Below, piece after piece: positions 35,101-42,068 of a DNA stretch of 61,950 nt (the stretch's first letter is position 1; each line of letters opens with the position of its first letter). A program made the position numbers and the translations under genes. This DNA comes from CAMTWZ01 sp964412365 (GTDB lineage Bacteria; Bacteroidota; Rhodothermia; Balneolales; HLUCCA01), in assembly GCA_964412365.1 (NCBI GenBank), contig CAYPOI010000004.1, positions 1-61,950 of the forward strand. The letters are read 5' to 3'. Under the pieces are notes generated by a model. It worked only from the letters and a program-made list of their open reading frames with translations, was not told the DNA's origin and did no database searches.

Positions 35101-35328
35101 GTGAAAGGCGTGATCGATTTGTTGATTCAAGATTCGGCCGGCGAATGGCATGTGGTCGATTTCAAATCCGGTGTCGCCAAAGACAATGTGGCTGTGTATC
35201 AGGAGCAGTTGGAGCTCTATCGCCAAGCCTTGGAAGCCATCAGTGAGGGCGCCATCCGCATCCGAAAGGAACATTTATTGATTCTTTCGACCGAGACGGG
35301 GGAGTTGTTAGAGATGTCAGGTTTTTGA
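32107..35328 (+). CDS. addA: AddA-like UvrD-family helicase-nuclease
   Basis: Motor and nuclease subunit of AddAB, which resects DNA ends for RecA loading. It is an SF1A helicase: motif I ASAGTGKT (16-23), motif Ia AVTFTDFASAEMRDRI, TFHGFCMNLI, motif II VVDEFQDTDSHQW, motif III LLLVGDVKQSIYEFRGG, motif IV-like SWRSSKKLV, motif V MTIHGSKGLEFPMVVLPG and motif VI KRLFYVACTRARNHL. The C-terminal RecB-type nuclease is GTLIHKVLEH, then FETHVKGVIDLL and VVDFKSG, with YQEQLELYRQAL after it. 1073 residues is normal. No crossover-regulation (Chi) information can be read. It converges on fic with a 12-bp overlap. Confidence 0.92.
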   Translation: MVNEILQTKGPILIRASAGTGKTYTLTKKVIHLIVEEQMNIDEILAVTFTDFASAEMRDRIYSAITEALKSETDPQKKAHLERQRVRFYRNQISTFHGFCMNLIQSYPDVAGLETEIRVMDAFQQAQFDQTVRTAFYKTYKKDAALIRLLMRFGQRDVEKTLNSVRDVSEARMEELRTSMADAWLDRMRTLHETMVTRRDGDYARLRAFVDANPGLLKSGVMLPPTFPAPYESYFTQKGALNGNTILSRGAEPDIKAEAVRLSIEMNEWCVEITALGHWLMRDEEEILAELRDPESSSVHPDTLSFHAMRDLADVALRWKQFFQAERIRTGKLIFDDLIHITHRMLVGNPDFARKIGSKFRAMVVDEFQDTDSHQWEILSSMRQDPSADLLLVGDVKQSIYEFRGGNVSVMQRVARTLPHTEFNLGQSWRSSKKLVSEINLIFRHVFPSATEKLYEAVAQDLEHPGDVKNANSMDGSVRTFWLPDPVNAKQEPIKWKAGARSDAEAWSLAQFLHGIADGTVSGYDDIRQNILNGEKAVGILLPSRKTQWKFEQALRDVGLPFASFSGNEFYQTQVVSDALALIRFLSDAYQNLATAAVFRSPFVGFSDVALVLMRDNAASHVLFNVVRDWRETPHAELPDEDRLVIDSAIPWLFELRKKVKTERLSDILTEAFFSRSYLVSETEPAQTIANCEKLIRIVRELEQQGTGSLVDVDEFLTRQREDQVDEREGMVADAGSIQFMTIHGSKGLEFPMVVLPGLGARKPSDSGIVVRSPRDIPDSETWVVPKGLNRLEKEIYKGAMYHQVREDVVLRQEAEQKRLFYVACTRARNHLVFWGLESKESKGCLADLLPEDYYEDRYEPIPDAWLSAPNPRAAEHPSQELGDRSLLEARLADADRGVILPSQAGKNDEYVTGAGNWVALHPSEAGTLIHKVLEHVGWTDVDWVKVERLMRRLWPHPSLDKQDFAGVMSHVRRAVIALGARFSNPTLRRHEVAFETHVKGVIDLLIQDSAGEWHVVDFKSGVAKDNVAVYQEQLELYRQALEAISEGAIRIRKEHLLILSTETGELLEMSGF

Positions 35329-36396
35329 AAGGATACCAAGTAGGCCTTTATTGACATAAAGTTTTTCCCGTCCGAGTTTTTCGGATGTTAGAAAACCCGC
35401 CTCTTCAAGCCAAGAAAGGTAGTTTCCTACTGTTTTAAGGGTGCCCAATCCAGCATCCACTAAAACCTGCCGCTTGGTGTAAGGTAGTCGGAATAGGATC
35501 TCCACAAGTTCTTTTGAATAAGCCAATGGCACCTGCTGTTTGATCTGCACACTCATCGTATCCATTAAGGTCACAATTGAGTGTAATTGCGCCATGGCTT
35601 TTTTGGCGGTCACATCCACCATGTCGAGCATGAACATCACATAGGGTTGCCAATCGTCTTTTTCGGTCACACCGCGGAGCAGATGGTAATACTGCTGTTT
35701 GTTTCGAATGATATAATCACTCAGGTATATCGCCGGAACGGATAACAGTCCGGACAACTTCAAATAGAGCAACATCAGGATGCGTCCAGTTCGGCCATTC
35801 CCATCCGCAAATGGGTGGATGGCCTCGAACTGATAATGAAGCAGCGCCATTTTAATCAATGGATCCAGATTCTCATGCTCATTGATGAATTGTTCAAGGT
35901 TGGCTAGTTTGTCACGAATCACGGCTTCACCGTTGGGAGGTGTATAGAGCACCTCGCCGAGAGAATTAGCTAGTACAGTACCTGGTGTGACCCGGATGCC
36001 CGCTGTATTCTGCTTAATGCATTGCACGATATCAACACATAGATTTGTGCTGATAAACGGCCGCTGTTCAATCCGTTCCAACCCGAGCCATAAGGCTTGT
36101 TTGTATCTCAATACTTCTTTCACGGCCGGGATCCCCTCCGATCTGTCGGCCACCAAATCGCGATAAAGTTCGTCATTCGTTGTGATGATGTCTTCAATCT
36201 CCGAACTGGATTTCGCTTCCTGCAGATGGATGGTGTCCAAGAACAATGTCGGATTCGGGAGATTGCGCAGGGCTCCATTCAATTCTGACAGTGATCGACT
36301 GGCCCTCACGACCTTGAGCATGATCGGCTTTGTCTCAAGATCTACCGCCGGTGGCAATAACGGCAGGTCGTTGTAGGGGATGTCGGGCTTAAACAT
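35317..36396 (-). CDS. Fic-family protein with winged-helix C-terminus
   Basis: Enzyme that transfers AMP (or another nucleotide) from NTP to a hydroxyl side chain of a target protein. The core motif is canonical: H194-P-F-A-D-G-N-G-R-T-G-R205. An N-terminal autoinhibitory helix is visible as S64-S-E-I-E68-D69, where E68 would block ATP gamma-phosphate binding; the following residue is Asp rather than Gly or Asn. The last about 70 residues (LPYTKRQVLVDAGLGTLKTVGNYLSWLEEAGFL) look like a winged helix, so the protein could bind DNA. ATG 36396 gives MFKPDIPYNDLPLLPP, the usual start for this subgroup. A perfect 17-bp inverted repeat sits 36 bp upstream, a plausible autoregulatory operator. Confidence 0.9.
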   Translation of the reverse strand: MFKPDIPYNDLPLLPPAVDLETKPIMLKVVRASRSLSELNGALRNLPNPTLFLDTIHLQEAKSSSEIEDIITTNDELYRDLVADRSEGIPAVKEVLRYKQALWLGLERIEQRPFISTNLCVDIVQCIKQNTAGIRVTPGTVLANSLGEVLYTPPNGEAVIRDKLANLEQFINEHENLDPLIKMALLHYQFEAIHPFADGNGRTGRILMLLYLKLSGLLSVPAIYLSDYIIRNKQQYYHLLRGVTEKDDWQPYVMFMLDMVDVTAKKAMAQLHSIVTLMDTMSVQIKQQVPLAYSKELVEILFRLPYTKRQVLVDAGLGTLKTVGNYLSWLEEAGFLTSEKLGREKLYVNKGLLGILSKT

Positions 36397-36431
36397 GGAA
36401 TGATGGTCGAGAGTAACGTTTACCTCTGTCG

Positions 36432-36474
36432 GAATTATAAGAGTAAAAATCAATGTATTTTACTCTTATAATTC
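36432..36474. promoter_or_regulatory. Perfect 17-bp inverted repeat upstream of fic (operator-like)
   Basis: Arms GAATTATAAGAGTAAAA (36432-36448) and TTTTACTCTTATAATTC (36458-36474) are exact reverse complements around 9 nt. The element starts 36 bp before ATG 36396 of the Fic gene on the minus strand and contains TATAA-like sequence in both arms. AT-rich and without a following T-run, it looks like a dimer binding site overlapping the fic promoter rather than a terminator. Confidence 0.7.
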
Positions 36475-36497
36475 TTGTCCCAAAAGTAGCCCCAATT

Positions 36498-36533
36498 GAT
36501 ACGTTACGATACGATTTGATACGAGCGTGATAC
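36498..36533. repeat. GATACG repeats at about one helical turn spacing
   Basis: GATACG begins at 36498, 36508 and 36518, and GATAC at 36529 (spacing 10, 10 and 11 bp). All copies therefore lie on one face of the helix. The cluster is 72 bp before the M14 peptidase start and 24 bp beyond the fic palindrome. A cooperative protein-binding site is possible. Confidence 0.5.
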
Positions 36534-36604
36534 CTTTCCCAACTTTTTGCAAACTGCGGACCCAAGGCTGATTAACTTCCCCACTTCACCTAGTCATGGA
36601 TTTT

Positions 36605-39127
36605 ATGAAACGTCTATTCTCTGTCTGTCTATTATTGGTCTTCAGCGCCCCATTGTTGGCGCAAACCCTGCAATCACCGGCCGAGTTTCTCGGTTACGAT
36701 ATGGGCGATCGCTTCACCTATCACCATCATGCCGTCGACTATGTCGAGCATGTGGCATCGGTCAGTTCGAATGTGACGATCGAGCGCTATGGAAAAACCT
36801 ATGAGGGTCGCCCATTGATGGTGGCGTTCATCTCCTCACAAGAAAACATGGATAAGCTTGAGCAGATCCGCGAAAACAACCTGCGTCGCGTGGGACTGAT
36901 TGAAGGAACTCCGGTGGATGATGGCATCACCATCGTCTGGCTGAGCCATAACATCCACGGAAACGAATCGGTGAGTTTGGAAGCGGCCTTGATGACCTTA
37001 TGGAAGTTGGCCGACAAATCGAACGCCGAAACCCAAGAATGGCTGAAAAACACGGTTGTCGTGATTGATCCGACCGTGAACCCCGATGGACGCGACCGTT
37101 ATGCGGTGTGGTACCATCAGACCGTCGGAAAACACATGGATGTGAACCGTTTCGCACGCGAGCATTACGAACCATGGCCAGGTGGACGTGCGAACCATTA
37201 TCTGTTCGATCTGAACCGTGATTGGGCGTGGCAGTCGCAACAAGAATCGCAAGTTCGTGCCAAGCTGTATCACAAATGGTACCCTCATGTGCATGCCGAT
37301 TTCCATGAGATGGGTCCGGATAGTCCTTACTATTTCGCTCCGGCCGCCGCACCATATCACGAGGCACTCACCAAATTCCAACGCGAATTTCAGTTCGAAA
37401 TCGGTCGCAACCATGCGCGTTATTTCGATAAAGACTATCGCCTCTACTACACCCGCGAAGTGTTCGATCTGTTCTATCCGAGTTATGGAGACACGTGGCC
37501 GACCTACCAAGGTGCCATCGGTATGACCTATGAACAAGGTGGAAGCGGGTTCGCCGGACTCGGGGTCATCATTTCCAACGGCGACACGCTCACCTTGAAG
37601 CATCGCATCGAAAACCAGCACAACGTCGGTCTCTCGACCGTCGAAGTATCGGCCAATAACGCGGCCACCATTTCGCGAGAGTTCACCAATTATTTCGCCA
37701 CATCACGGAGCAATCCGGTCGGCACATACAAAACATATGTCCTGAAAGACAATGGAAATCCGGACAATCTTCGCGAATTCCTTGATCTCTTGGACAATCA
37801 ACAAATACGCTATGGTTTGGCTCCGGCTCGTCGAACCGTGAACGGGTTTGATTACACCACAGGTCGCAACGGTTCGGTGACGGTCGAAACCACGGACATC
37901 CTTGTGAGTCTGTACCAGCCAAAATCCGTCTTGGCCAATGTCTTGTTAGAGCCACGTACGACGATTGTGGATTCGTTGACCTACGACATCACGGCTTGGT
38001 CACTGCCTTATGCCTACAATCTAAAAGCCTTCGCCCTTACCGAGCGCATCAACCCGAACTACACGGATGTCCGCAAACGCTTTGAATATGTGGCGCCAGA
38101 AGTCAGCATGACCGCGCTTCCCTATGCGTATGTGGCCGATTGGAAGAGTTTGGATGATGTCCGTTTCTTGGCTCAACTGCAACGAAACGGCGTGAAAGTG
38201 CGCTCGTCCGAAAAAGCCTTCACCATGGGCGAGAAAACCTATGCGCCCGGTGCCTTGGTCATCGCGCGTACCAGCAATGAAGGGTTGGGTACGGATTTCG
38301 ACCGCATCGTGAAGGAAGCCGCAGTAGAACATCAGCGCAACATCAATCCCGTCTTCACGGGTTTTGTGGATACGGGAGTGGATTTCGGCTCGGGCAGCGT
38401 CCGCTTCTTGAACGCACCGAAAGTGGCCGTTCTGGCCGGTGATGGTGTCAGCTCGCTGGCGTATGGCGAAGTCTGGCATTATTTCGACCAACAAATCGAG
38501 TATCCGCTCACATCCATCTGGATTCAAAATTTCGGGAATGTGGATTTGAGCCAGTTCAATGTGCTGATCCTAACATCCGGAAATTATCGTTCGGTTCTGA
38601 GTGGTGGGAACTTGGACAAACTGACGGCTTGGATCCGCGCCGGTGGAAAATTGATCGCGATGGAGGGTGTTGTGAGTCAGTTGGCTGGGCTCGACGACTT
38701 CAAGATGCTCACCCAAAAAAAATCAGGTGACGAGCCAAAAGGGGATGAATTGCTCCGTGTATATGGCCACCAAGAGCGCGAAAGCATGCGCGAATCCTTG
38801 GCCGGTGCCATCTACAAAGTGAACATGGATGCCACACATCCTCTCGGGTTCGGCTTCCCTGGCGTGTATTACACCATGAAGCGTGGATCTTCCGCGTTTG
38901 AGTACATGAAATCCGGCTGGAATGTCGGTACGATCCCAGCGGATGGATTTGTAAGTGGTTTCGTCGGTCACAAGCTCAAGCCGAACCTCGTCGAAACCCT
39001 CGTGTTCGGTGAAATCCCGATGGGCCGTGGGAAAGTCGTTGTGATGGTGGACAATCCTCTGTTCCGCGCGTTCTGGCACAGCGGCAAGATGATCTTTGGC
39101 AATGCCGTATTCCAAGTCGGGAACTGA
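36605..39127 (+). CDS. M14-family metallopeptidase, large, with C-terminal GATase-like domain
   Basis: Exported zinc carboxypeptidase-like enzyme of 840 residues. ATG 36605 gives a clean signal peptide (MKRLFSVCLLLVFSAPLLAQ); an ATG three codons upstream is the alternative. The catalytic domain has HNIHGNES (HxxE), PTVNPDGRDRY, FDLNRDWAW, the distal zinc His in VHADFHEMGP and catalytic Glu in MTYEQGGSG. Beyond residue 560, the stretch VAVLAGDGVSS to LIAMEGVVSQLAG resembles a class I glutamine-amidotransferase-like Rossmann domain, as in several Bacteroidota M14 proteins, without an evident catalytic triad. Its 3' end overlaps miaA by 26 bp. It is a different gene from the M14 lipoprotein at 8384, which is half its size. 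Confidence 0.9.
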   Translation: MKRLFSVCLLLVFSAPLLAQTLQSPAEFLGYDMGDRFTYHHHAVDYVEHVASVSSNVTIERYGKTYEGRPLMVAFISSQENMDKLEQIRENNLRRVGLIEGTPVDDGITIVWLSHNIHGNESVSLEAALMTLWKLADKSNAETQEWLKNTVVVIDPTVNPDGRDRYAVWYHQTVGKHMDVNRFAREHYEPWPGGRANHYLFDLNRDWAWQSQQESQVRAKLYHKWYPHVHADFHEMGPDSPYYFAPAAAPYHEALTKFQREFQFEIGRNHARYFDKDYRLYYTREVFDLFYPSYGDTWPTYQGAIGMTYEQGGSGFAGLGVIISNGDTLTLKHRIENQHNVGLSTVEVSANNAATISREFTNYFATSRSNPVGTYKTYVLKDNGNPDNLREFLDLLDNQQIRYGLAPARRTVNGFDYTTGRNGSVTVETTDILVSLYQPKSVLANVLLEPRTTIVDSLTYDITAWSLPYAYNLKAFALTERINPNYTDVRKRFEYVAPEVSMTALPYAYVADWKSLDDVRFLAQLQRNGVKVRSSEKAFTMGEKTYAPGALVIARTSNEGLGTDFDRIVKEAAVEHQRNINPVFTGFVDTGVDFGSGSVRFLNAPKVAVLAGDGVSSLAYGEVWHYFDQQIEYPLTSIWIQNFGNVDLSQFNVLILTSGNYRSVLSGGNLDKLTAWIRAGGKLIAMEGVVSQLAGLDDFKMLTQKKSGDEPKGDELLRVYGHQERESMRESLAGAIYKVNMDATHPLGFGFPGVYYTMKRGSSAFEYMKSGWNVGTIPADGFVSGFVGHKLKPNLVETLVFGEIPMGRGKVVVMVDNPLFRAFWHSGKMIFGNAVFQVGN

Positions 39128-40040
39128 GTATAAGCGGGTCCTTTTAACCGGACCCACGGCTGTCGGAAAGACCGAACTCTCTCTGCGACTCGCGGAGAGG
39201 TTCGGTTTTTCCATTATTTCCGCCGATTCACGACAGTGCTATCGCCGGATGGATATCGGTACCGGCAAAGTATCTCCATCCGACCGCGCCCGCATCCCGC
39301 ATTACAATATTGATGTCCTTGACATCGAGGATGCCGATTCCGCCGCCGCATTCGTCAAGCGCGCGAAGATCTGGGAATCGCATGTCGATTGTCCGTTTTA
39401 TGTAGGCGGAAGCACCCTGCACATTCAAGGGGTGATTTGGCCATTGGACAACATGCCCACGGCAAATCTCGACCATCATGCCGAAATCGAGGCTTTGGAA
39501 ACCACCGGCGGACAATCCGCTGTGATGGAAAAACTGCGACTGGTCGATCCGGTGTATGCCGCATCGATGCAAGGCTATAATCGTCAGCGGGCGTTCCGCG
39601 CTTTGGATGTATGGATGCAGACCGGAAAGCCGTTCAGTTCCTTTCATCAGCATGCCGGGTATGTGGTTCCGGATGACACGTTGCTCATCGTCCTCACCGC
39701 ATCCAAAGAGACGCTATTGAAGCGGATCGACGCTCGAGTCAATGCCATGATGAATGCCGGATTACTGGCGGAAGTGGACCAAATTTTGGATTCGGGGGCG
39801 GATGTGAGCCTTCAATCGCTGCATACCGTCGGATATCGTGAATTGATCGAGTATCGAAGCGGAAACATCACCTTGGATGAAGCCGTGCGGGATATCCGGA
39901 CCAACACGTGGCGCTATGCGAAACGTCAATTGACGTGGTTCCGACGCTGGTCCGGCGTGCAATGGATTCATCGCGATGAACATGACGAATCCTCGTTGTT
40001 TGATGCGTTATCGGAAGCGATTCATCCCATAAAGCCGTAA
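39102..40040 (+). CDS. miaA: tRNA dimethylallyltransferase
   Basis: Transfers a dimethylallyl group to N6 of A37 in tRNAs reading codons that start with U. P-loop GPTAVGKT (17-24), then the DMAPP-site motif SADSRQCYRRMDIGTGK, PHYNIDVLDI, VGGSTLHIQGV, and NRQRAFRALDVWMQTGKP of the swinging domain. GYRELIEYRSG and the tail RTNTWRYAKRQLTWFRRW complete the family pattern. 312 residues is typical. ATG 39102 lies inside the end of the M14 gene; a TTG at 39096 is in frame too. The short gap of 8 bp to purS suggests cotranscription. Confidence 0.95.
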   Translation: MPYSKSGTEYKRVLLTGPTAVGKTELSLRLAERFGFSIISADSRQCYRRMDIGTGKVSPSDRARIPHYNIDVLDIEDADSAAAFVKRAKIWESHVDCPFYVGGSTLHIQGVIWPLDNMPTANLDHHAEIEALETTGGQSAVMEKLRLVDPVYAASMQGYNRQRAFRALDVWMQTGKPFSSFHQHAGYVVPDDTLLIVLTASKETLLKRIDARVNAMMNAGLLAEVDQILDSGADVSLQSLHTVGYRELIEYRSGNITLDEAVRDIRTNTWRYAKRQLTWFRRWSGVQWIHRDEHDESSLFDALSEAIHPIKP

Positions 40041-40048
40041 ATTCGATC

Positions 40049-40297
40049 ATGTTCACAGCACACATCAACATCACCCTGCGTCCATCCATCTTGGACCCTA
40101 AAGGGAAAGCCGCCGGCGAAGCCTTGTCGCACCTCGGGTACGACGCCATCCGCTCTGTCCGCATCGGCAAATTCATTCAACTGACCATCGATGCCGCATC
40201 GAAGGAACAAGCCCATCAATTGGCCAAAGAAGCGTGCGAAAAGCTGCTTGCCAATGAAGTGATGGAAGATTTCACAATCGAAATCGAGGCCCGGTAA
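40049..40297 (+). CDS. purS: Phosphoribosylformylglycinamidine synthase subunit PurS
   Basis: Small subunit bridging PurL and PurQ in step 4 of purine synthesis (FGAR to FGAM). The 82 residues have the full PurS pattern: FTAHINITLRPSILDPKGKA, ALSHLGYDAIRSVRIGKFI, then ACEKLLANEVMEDFTIEIE. The stop shares a base with the purQ start (TAATG). PurL is not in the window. Confidence 0.95.
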   Translation: MFTAHINITLRPSILDPKGKAAGEALSHLGYDAIRSVRIGKFIQLTIDAASKEQAHQLAKEACEKLLANEVMEDFTIEIEAR

Positions 40298-41004
40298 TGT
40301 CCCGATTTTCCATCCTCGTGTTTCCCGGTTCCAATTGCGACCACGACGCCTATCATGCCGTCAAGCATGTGATGGGTGAGGAGGCGAATTTCATCTGGCA
40401 TAAGGAAACCGATCTTCAAAAACCGGACGTTGTGATTGTTCCTGGCGGATTCAGCTACGGAGATTACCTTCGTTGCGGCGCCATCGCACGGTTTTCTCCG
40501 GTCATGAATTCCGTAATCGAGTTCGCCAACAAAGGCGGATTGGTGATCGGAATCTGCAACGGCTTCCAGATTTTACTAGAAAGCGGATTGCTTCCCGGTG
40601 CCATGTTGCACAATCAGCAGCTCAAATTCGCGTGCAAACAGGTGTACCTGCGCACCGAAAGCACAGATTCGCCCTTCACGAACGAGATGACAGCCGGACA
40701 AGTATTGCAAGTCCCCATCGCCCACGGCGAAGGAAATTATGTGACGGATGCGGACGGCCTCAAAGCACTCGAAGACAACGACCGCATCCTGTTCCGCTAT
40801 TGTGATGCGGATGGAAAAACCACTGTGGAAGCCAACCCGAATGGCGCGATCTCGAACATCGCCGGAATCTGCAATGACCGACGCAACGTGATGGGGTTGA
40901 TGCCGCATCCGGAGCGGGCCATGGAATCGCAAATCGGCTCGACGGATGGGCGTCTCGTCTTCGCGTCGATACTCAACGCATTAGGGCAAACGCACCAGGC
41001 ATGA
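40297..41004 (+). CDS. purQ: Phosphoribosylformylglycinamidine synthase glutaminase PurQ
   Basis: Class I glutamine amidotransferase that supplies ammonia to PurL in purine synthesis. It has a FPGSNCDHDA start, VPGGFSYGDYLRCGAIARFS, the nucleophile Cys in IGICNGFQILLESGLLPGAM, and the His-Glu pair in LMPHPERAME. 235 residues is right for the small, stand-alone enzyme. Translationally coupled at both ends: TAATG with purS and ATGA with lptB. Confidence 0.95.
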   Translation: MSRFSILVFPGSNCDHDAYHAVKHVMGEEANFIWHKETDLQKPDVVIVPGGFSYGDYLRCGAIARFSPVMNSVIEFANKGGLVIGICNGFQILLESGLLPGAMLHNQQLKFACKQVYLRTESTDSPFTNEMTAGQVLQVPIAHGEGNYVTDADGLKALEDNDRILFRYCDADGKTTVEANPNGAISNIAGICNDRRNVMGLMPHPERAMESQIGSTDGRLVFASILNALGQTHQA

Positions 41005-41729
41005 CACTTCAGGGGCGCCATCTCGTCAAGCGCTATAAGAAGCGCACGGTAGTCAACGAGGTGTCGATCGAAGTGAAACGCGGGGAAATCGTTGGATTGC
41101 TAGGTCCGAATGGCGCCGGAAAAACCACCACATTTTATATGTTCGTGGGTGTGATCAAGCCGGAAGGCGGATCCATATTCTTGGATGATATGGATATCAC
41201 ATCCAAGCCGATGTATCAGCGGGCGCGCATGGGAATCGGCTATTTGTCACAGGAAGCGAGCGTGTTCCGCAATCTGACGGTCAGAGAGAATCTGGAATCG
41301 GTCTTGGAGTTTTTTCCAATCCCCAAGGCGGACATCCGCGAACGGGCGGATATTCTGTTGGAAGAATTCGGACTCACAAACGTGATGCAGACCAAAGGGT
41401 ATAGTTTATCGGGAGGAGAGCGGCGTCGGACGGAGATCGCCCGCGCCATGATCACAAATCCCGGTTTCCTGCTGTTGGATGAACCCTTTGCTGGCGTCGA
41501 TCCCATCGCGGTGGAAGACATCCAGAACATCGTTCAAATCCTGCGCGACAAAGGAATCGGCATCCTCATCACCGATCACAATGTGCATGAGACCTTGGCC
41601 ATCACAAATCGTGCCTATCTGATGTTCGAGGGACGCATTCTGAAAGAAGGAAACACACAGTATTTATCGGAGGACCCGGAAGCGCGTCGACTGTATCTCG
41701 GAAACACCTTTAAACTGGACCGATACTAA
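41001..41729 (+). CDS. lptB: LPS export ABC transporter ATP-binding protein LptB
   Basis: Cytoplasmic ATPase of the LptB2FGC complex that extracts LPS from the inner membrane. Walker A GPNGAGKT (35-42), Q-loop GYLSQEASVFRNLTVREN, signature YSLSGGERRRTEIARA, Walker B FLLLDEPFAGVDP, switch ITDHNVHETL, and the LptB-type ending RRLYLGNTFKLDRY. QEASVFR and DHNVHETL separate LptB from amino-acid transporter ATPases. The start overlaps purQ by 4 bp. LptF, G and C are not in the window. Its presence argues for an LPS-bearing outer membrane. Confidence 0.95.
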   Translation: MTLQGRHLVKRYKKRTVVNEVSIEVKRGEIVGLLGPNGAGKTTTFYMFVGVIKPEGGSIFLDDMDITSKPMYQRARMGIGYLSQEASVFRNLTVRENLESVLEFFPIPKADIRERADILLEEFGLTNVMQTKGYSLSGGERRRTEIARAMITNPGFLLLDEPFAGVDPIAVEDIQNIVQILRDKGIGILITDHNVHETLAITNRAYLMFEGRILKEGNTQYLSEDPEARRLYLGNTFKLDRY

Positions 41730-41740
41730 ACCTTACTGCC

Positions 41741-42067
41741 ATGATCAACGAAATCAACGTCAACGACCTGAAAGAACGCCTCGACAAGGGCGAAAACATC
41801 TTCATCTTGGATGTGCGCGAGCCGCATGAGAACGAGGCGGCCGCCATTCCCGGCACCACTCTCATTCCGCTAGGATCGCTTCCTGATCGCATCGGTGAGT
41901 TGTCGCAATACAAAGAGGTGGAATTCGTGGTTCACTGCCGCAGTGGAGCGCGTAGTGCCAACGCCTGCCAATTCTTGATGGCCAATGGGTTCAAAAAGCC
42001 CGTGAATCTGCAAGGCGGCATCATGGCATGGGCTCGATTCATCGACCCCAGCATGATGGTGATGTGA
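41741..42067 (+). CDS. Rhodanese-like domain protein
   Basis: Single-domain 108-residue rhodanese. FILDVREPHENEAAAIPGTTLIPLG is the conserved first half; the active-site loop carries Cys in VVHCRSGARSANAC, the sulfur acceptor of a persulfide. LQGGIMAW closes the domain. No export signal, so it acts in the cytoplasm in sulfur transfer or thiol chemistry of unknown target. It lies 11 bp after lptB and ends one base from the convergent rho stop codon. Confidence 0.92.
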   Translation: MINEINVNDLKERLDKGENIFILDVREPHENEAAAIPGTTLIPLGSLPDRIGELSQYKEVEFVVHCRSGARSANACQFLMANGFKKPVNLQGGIMAWARFIDPSMMVM

Positions 42068-42068
42068 T

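Noticed and set aside
29340..36396. Helicase-nuclease pair plus Fic considered as an anti-phage defence island.
   Set aside because: The pair has the full AddAB pattern for housekeeping repair, lies after ppx, and no other defence-type gene is present. Fic is convergent and has its own control region.
36432..36474. Palindrome considered as an intrinsic terminator or as the end of a mobile element.
   Set aside because: AT-rich stem with no T-run, placed between divergent starts, and no transposase or target duplication nearby.
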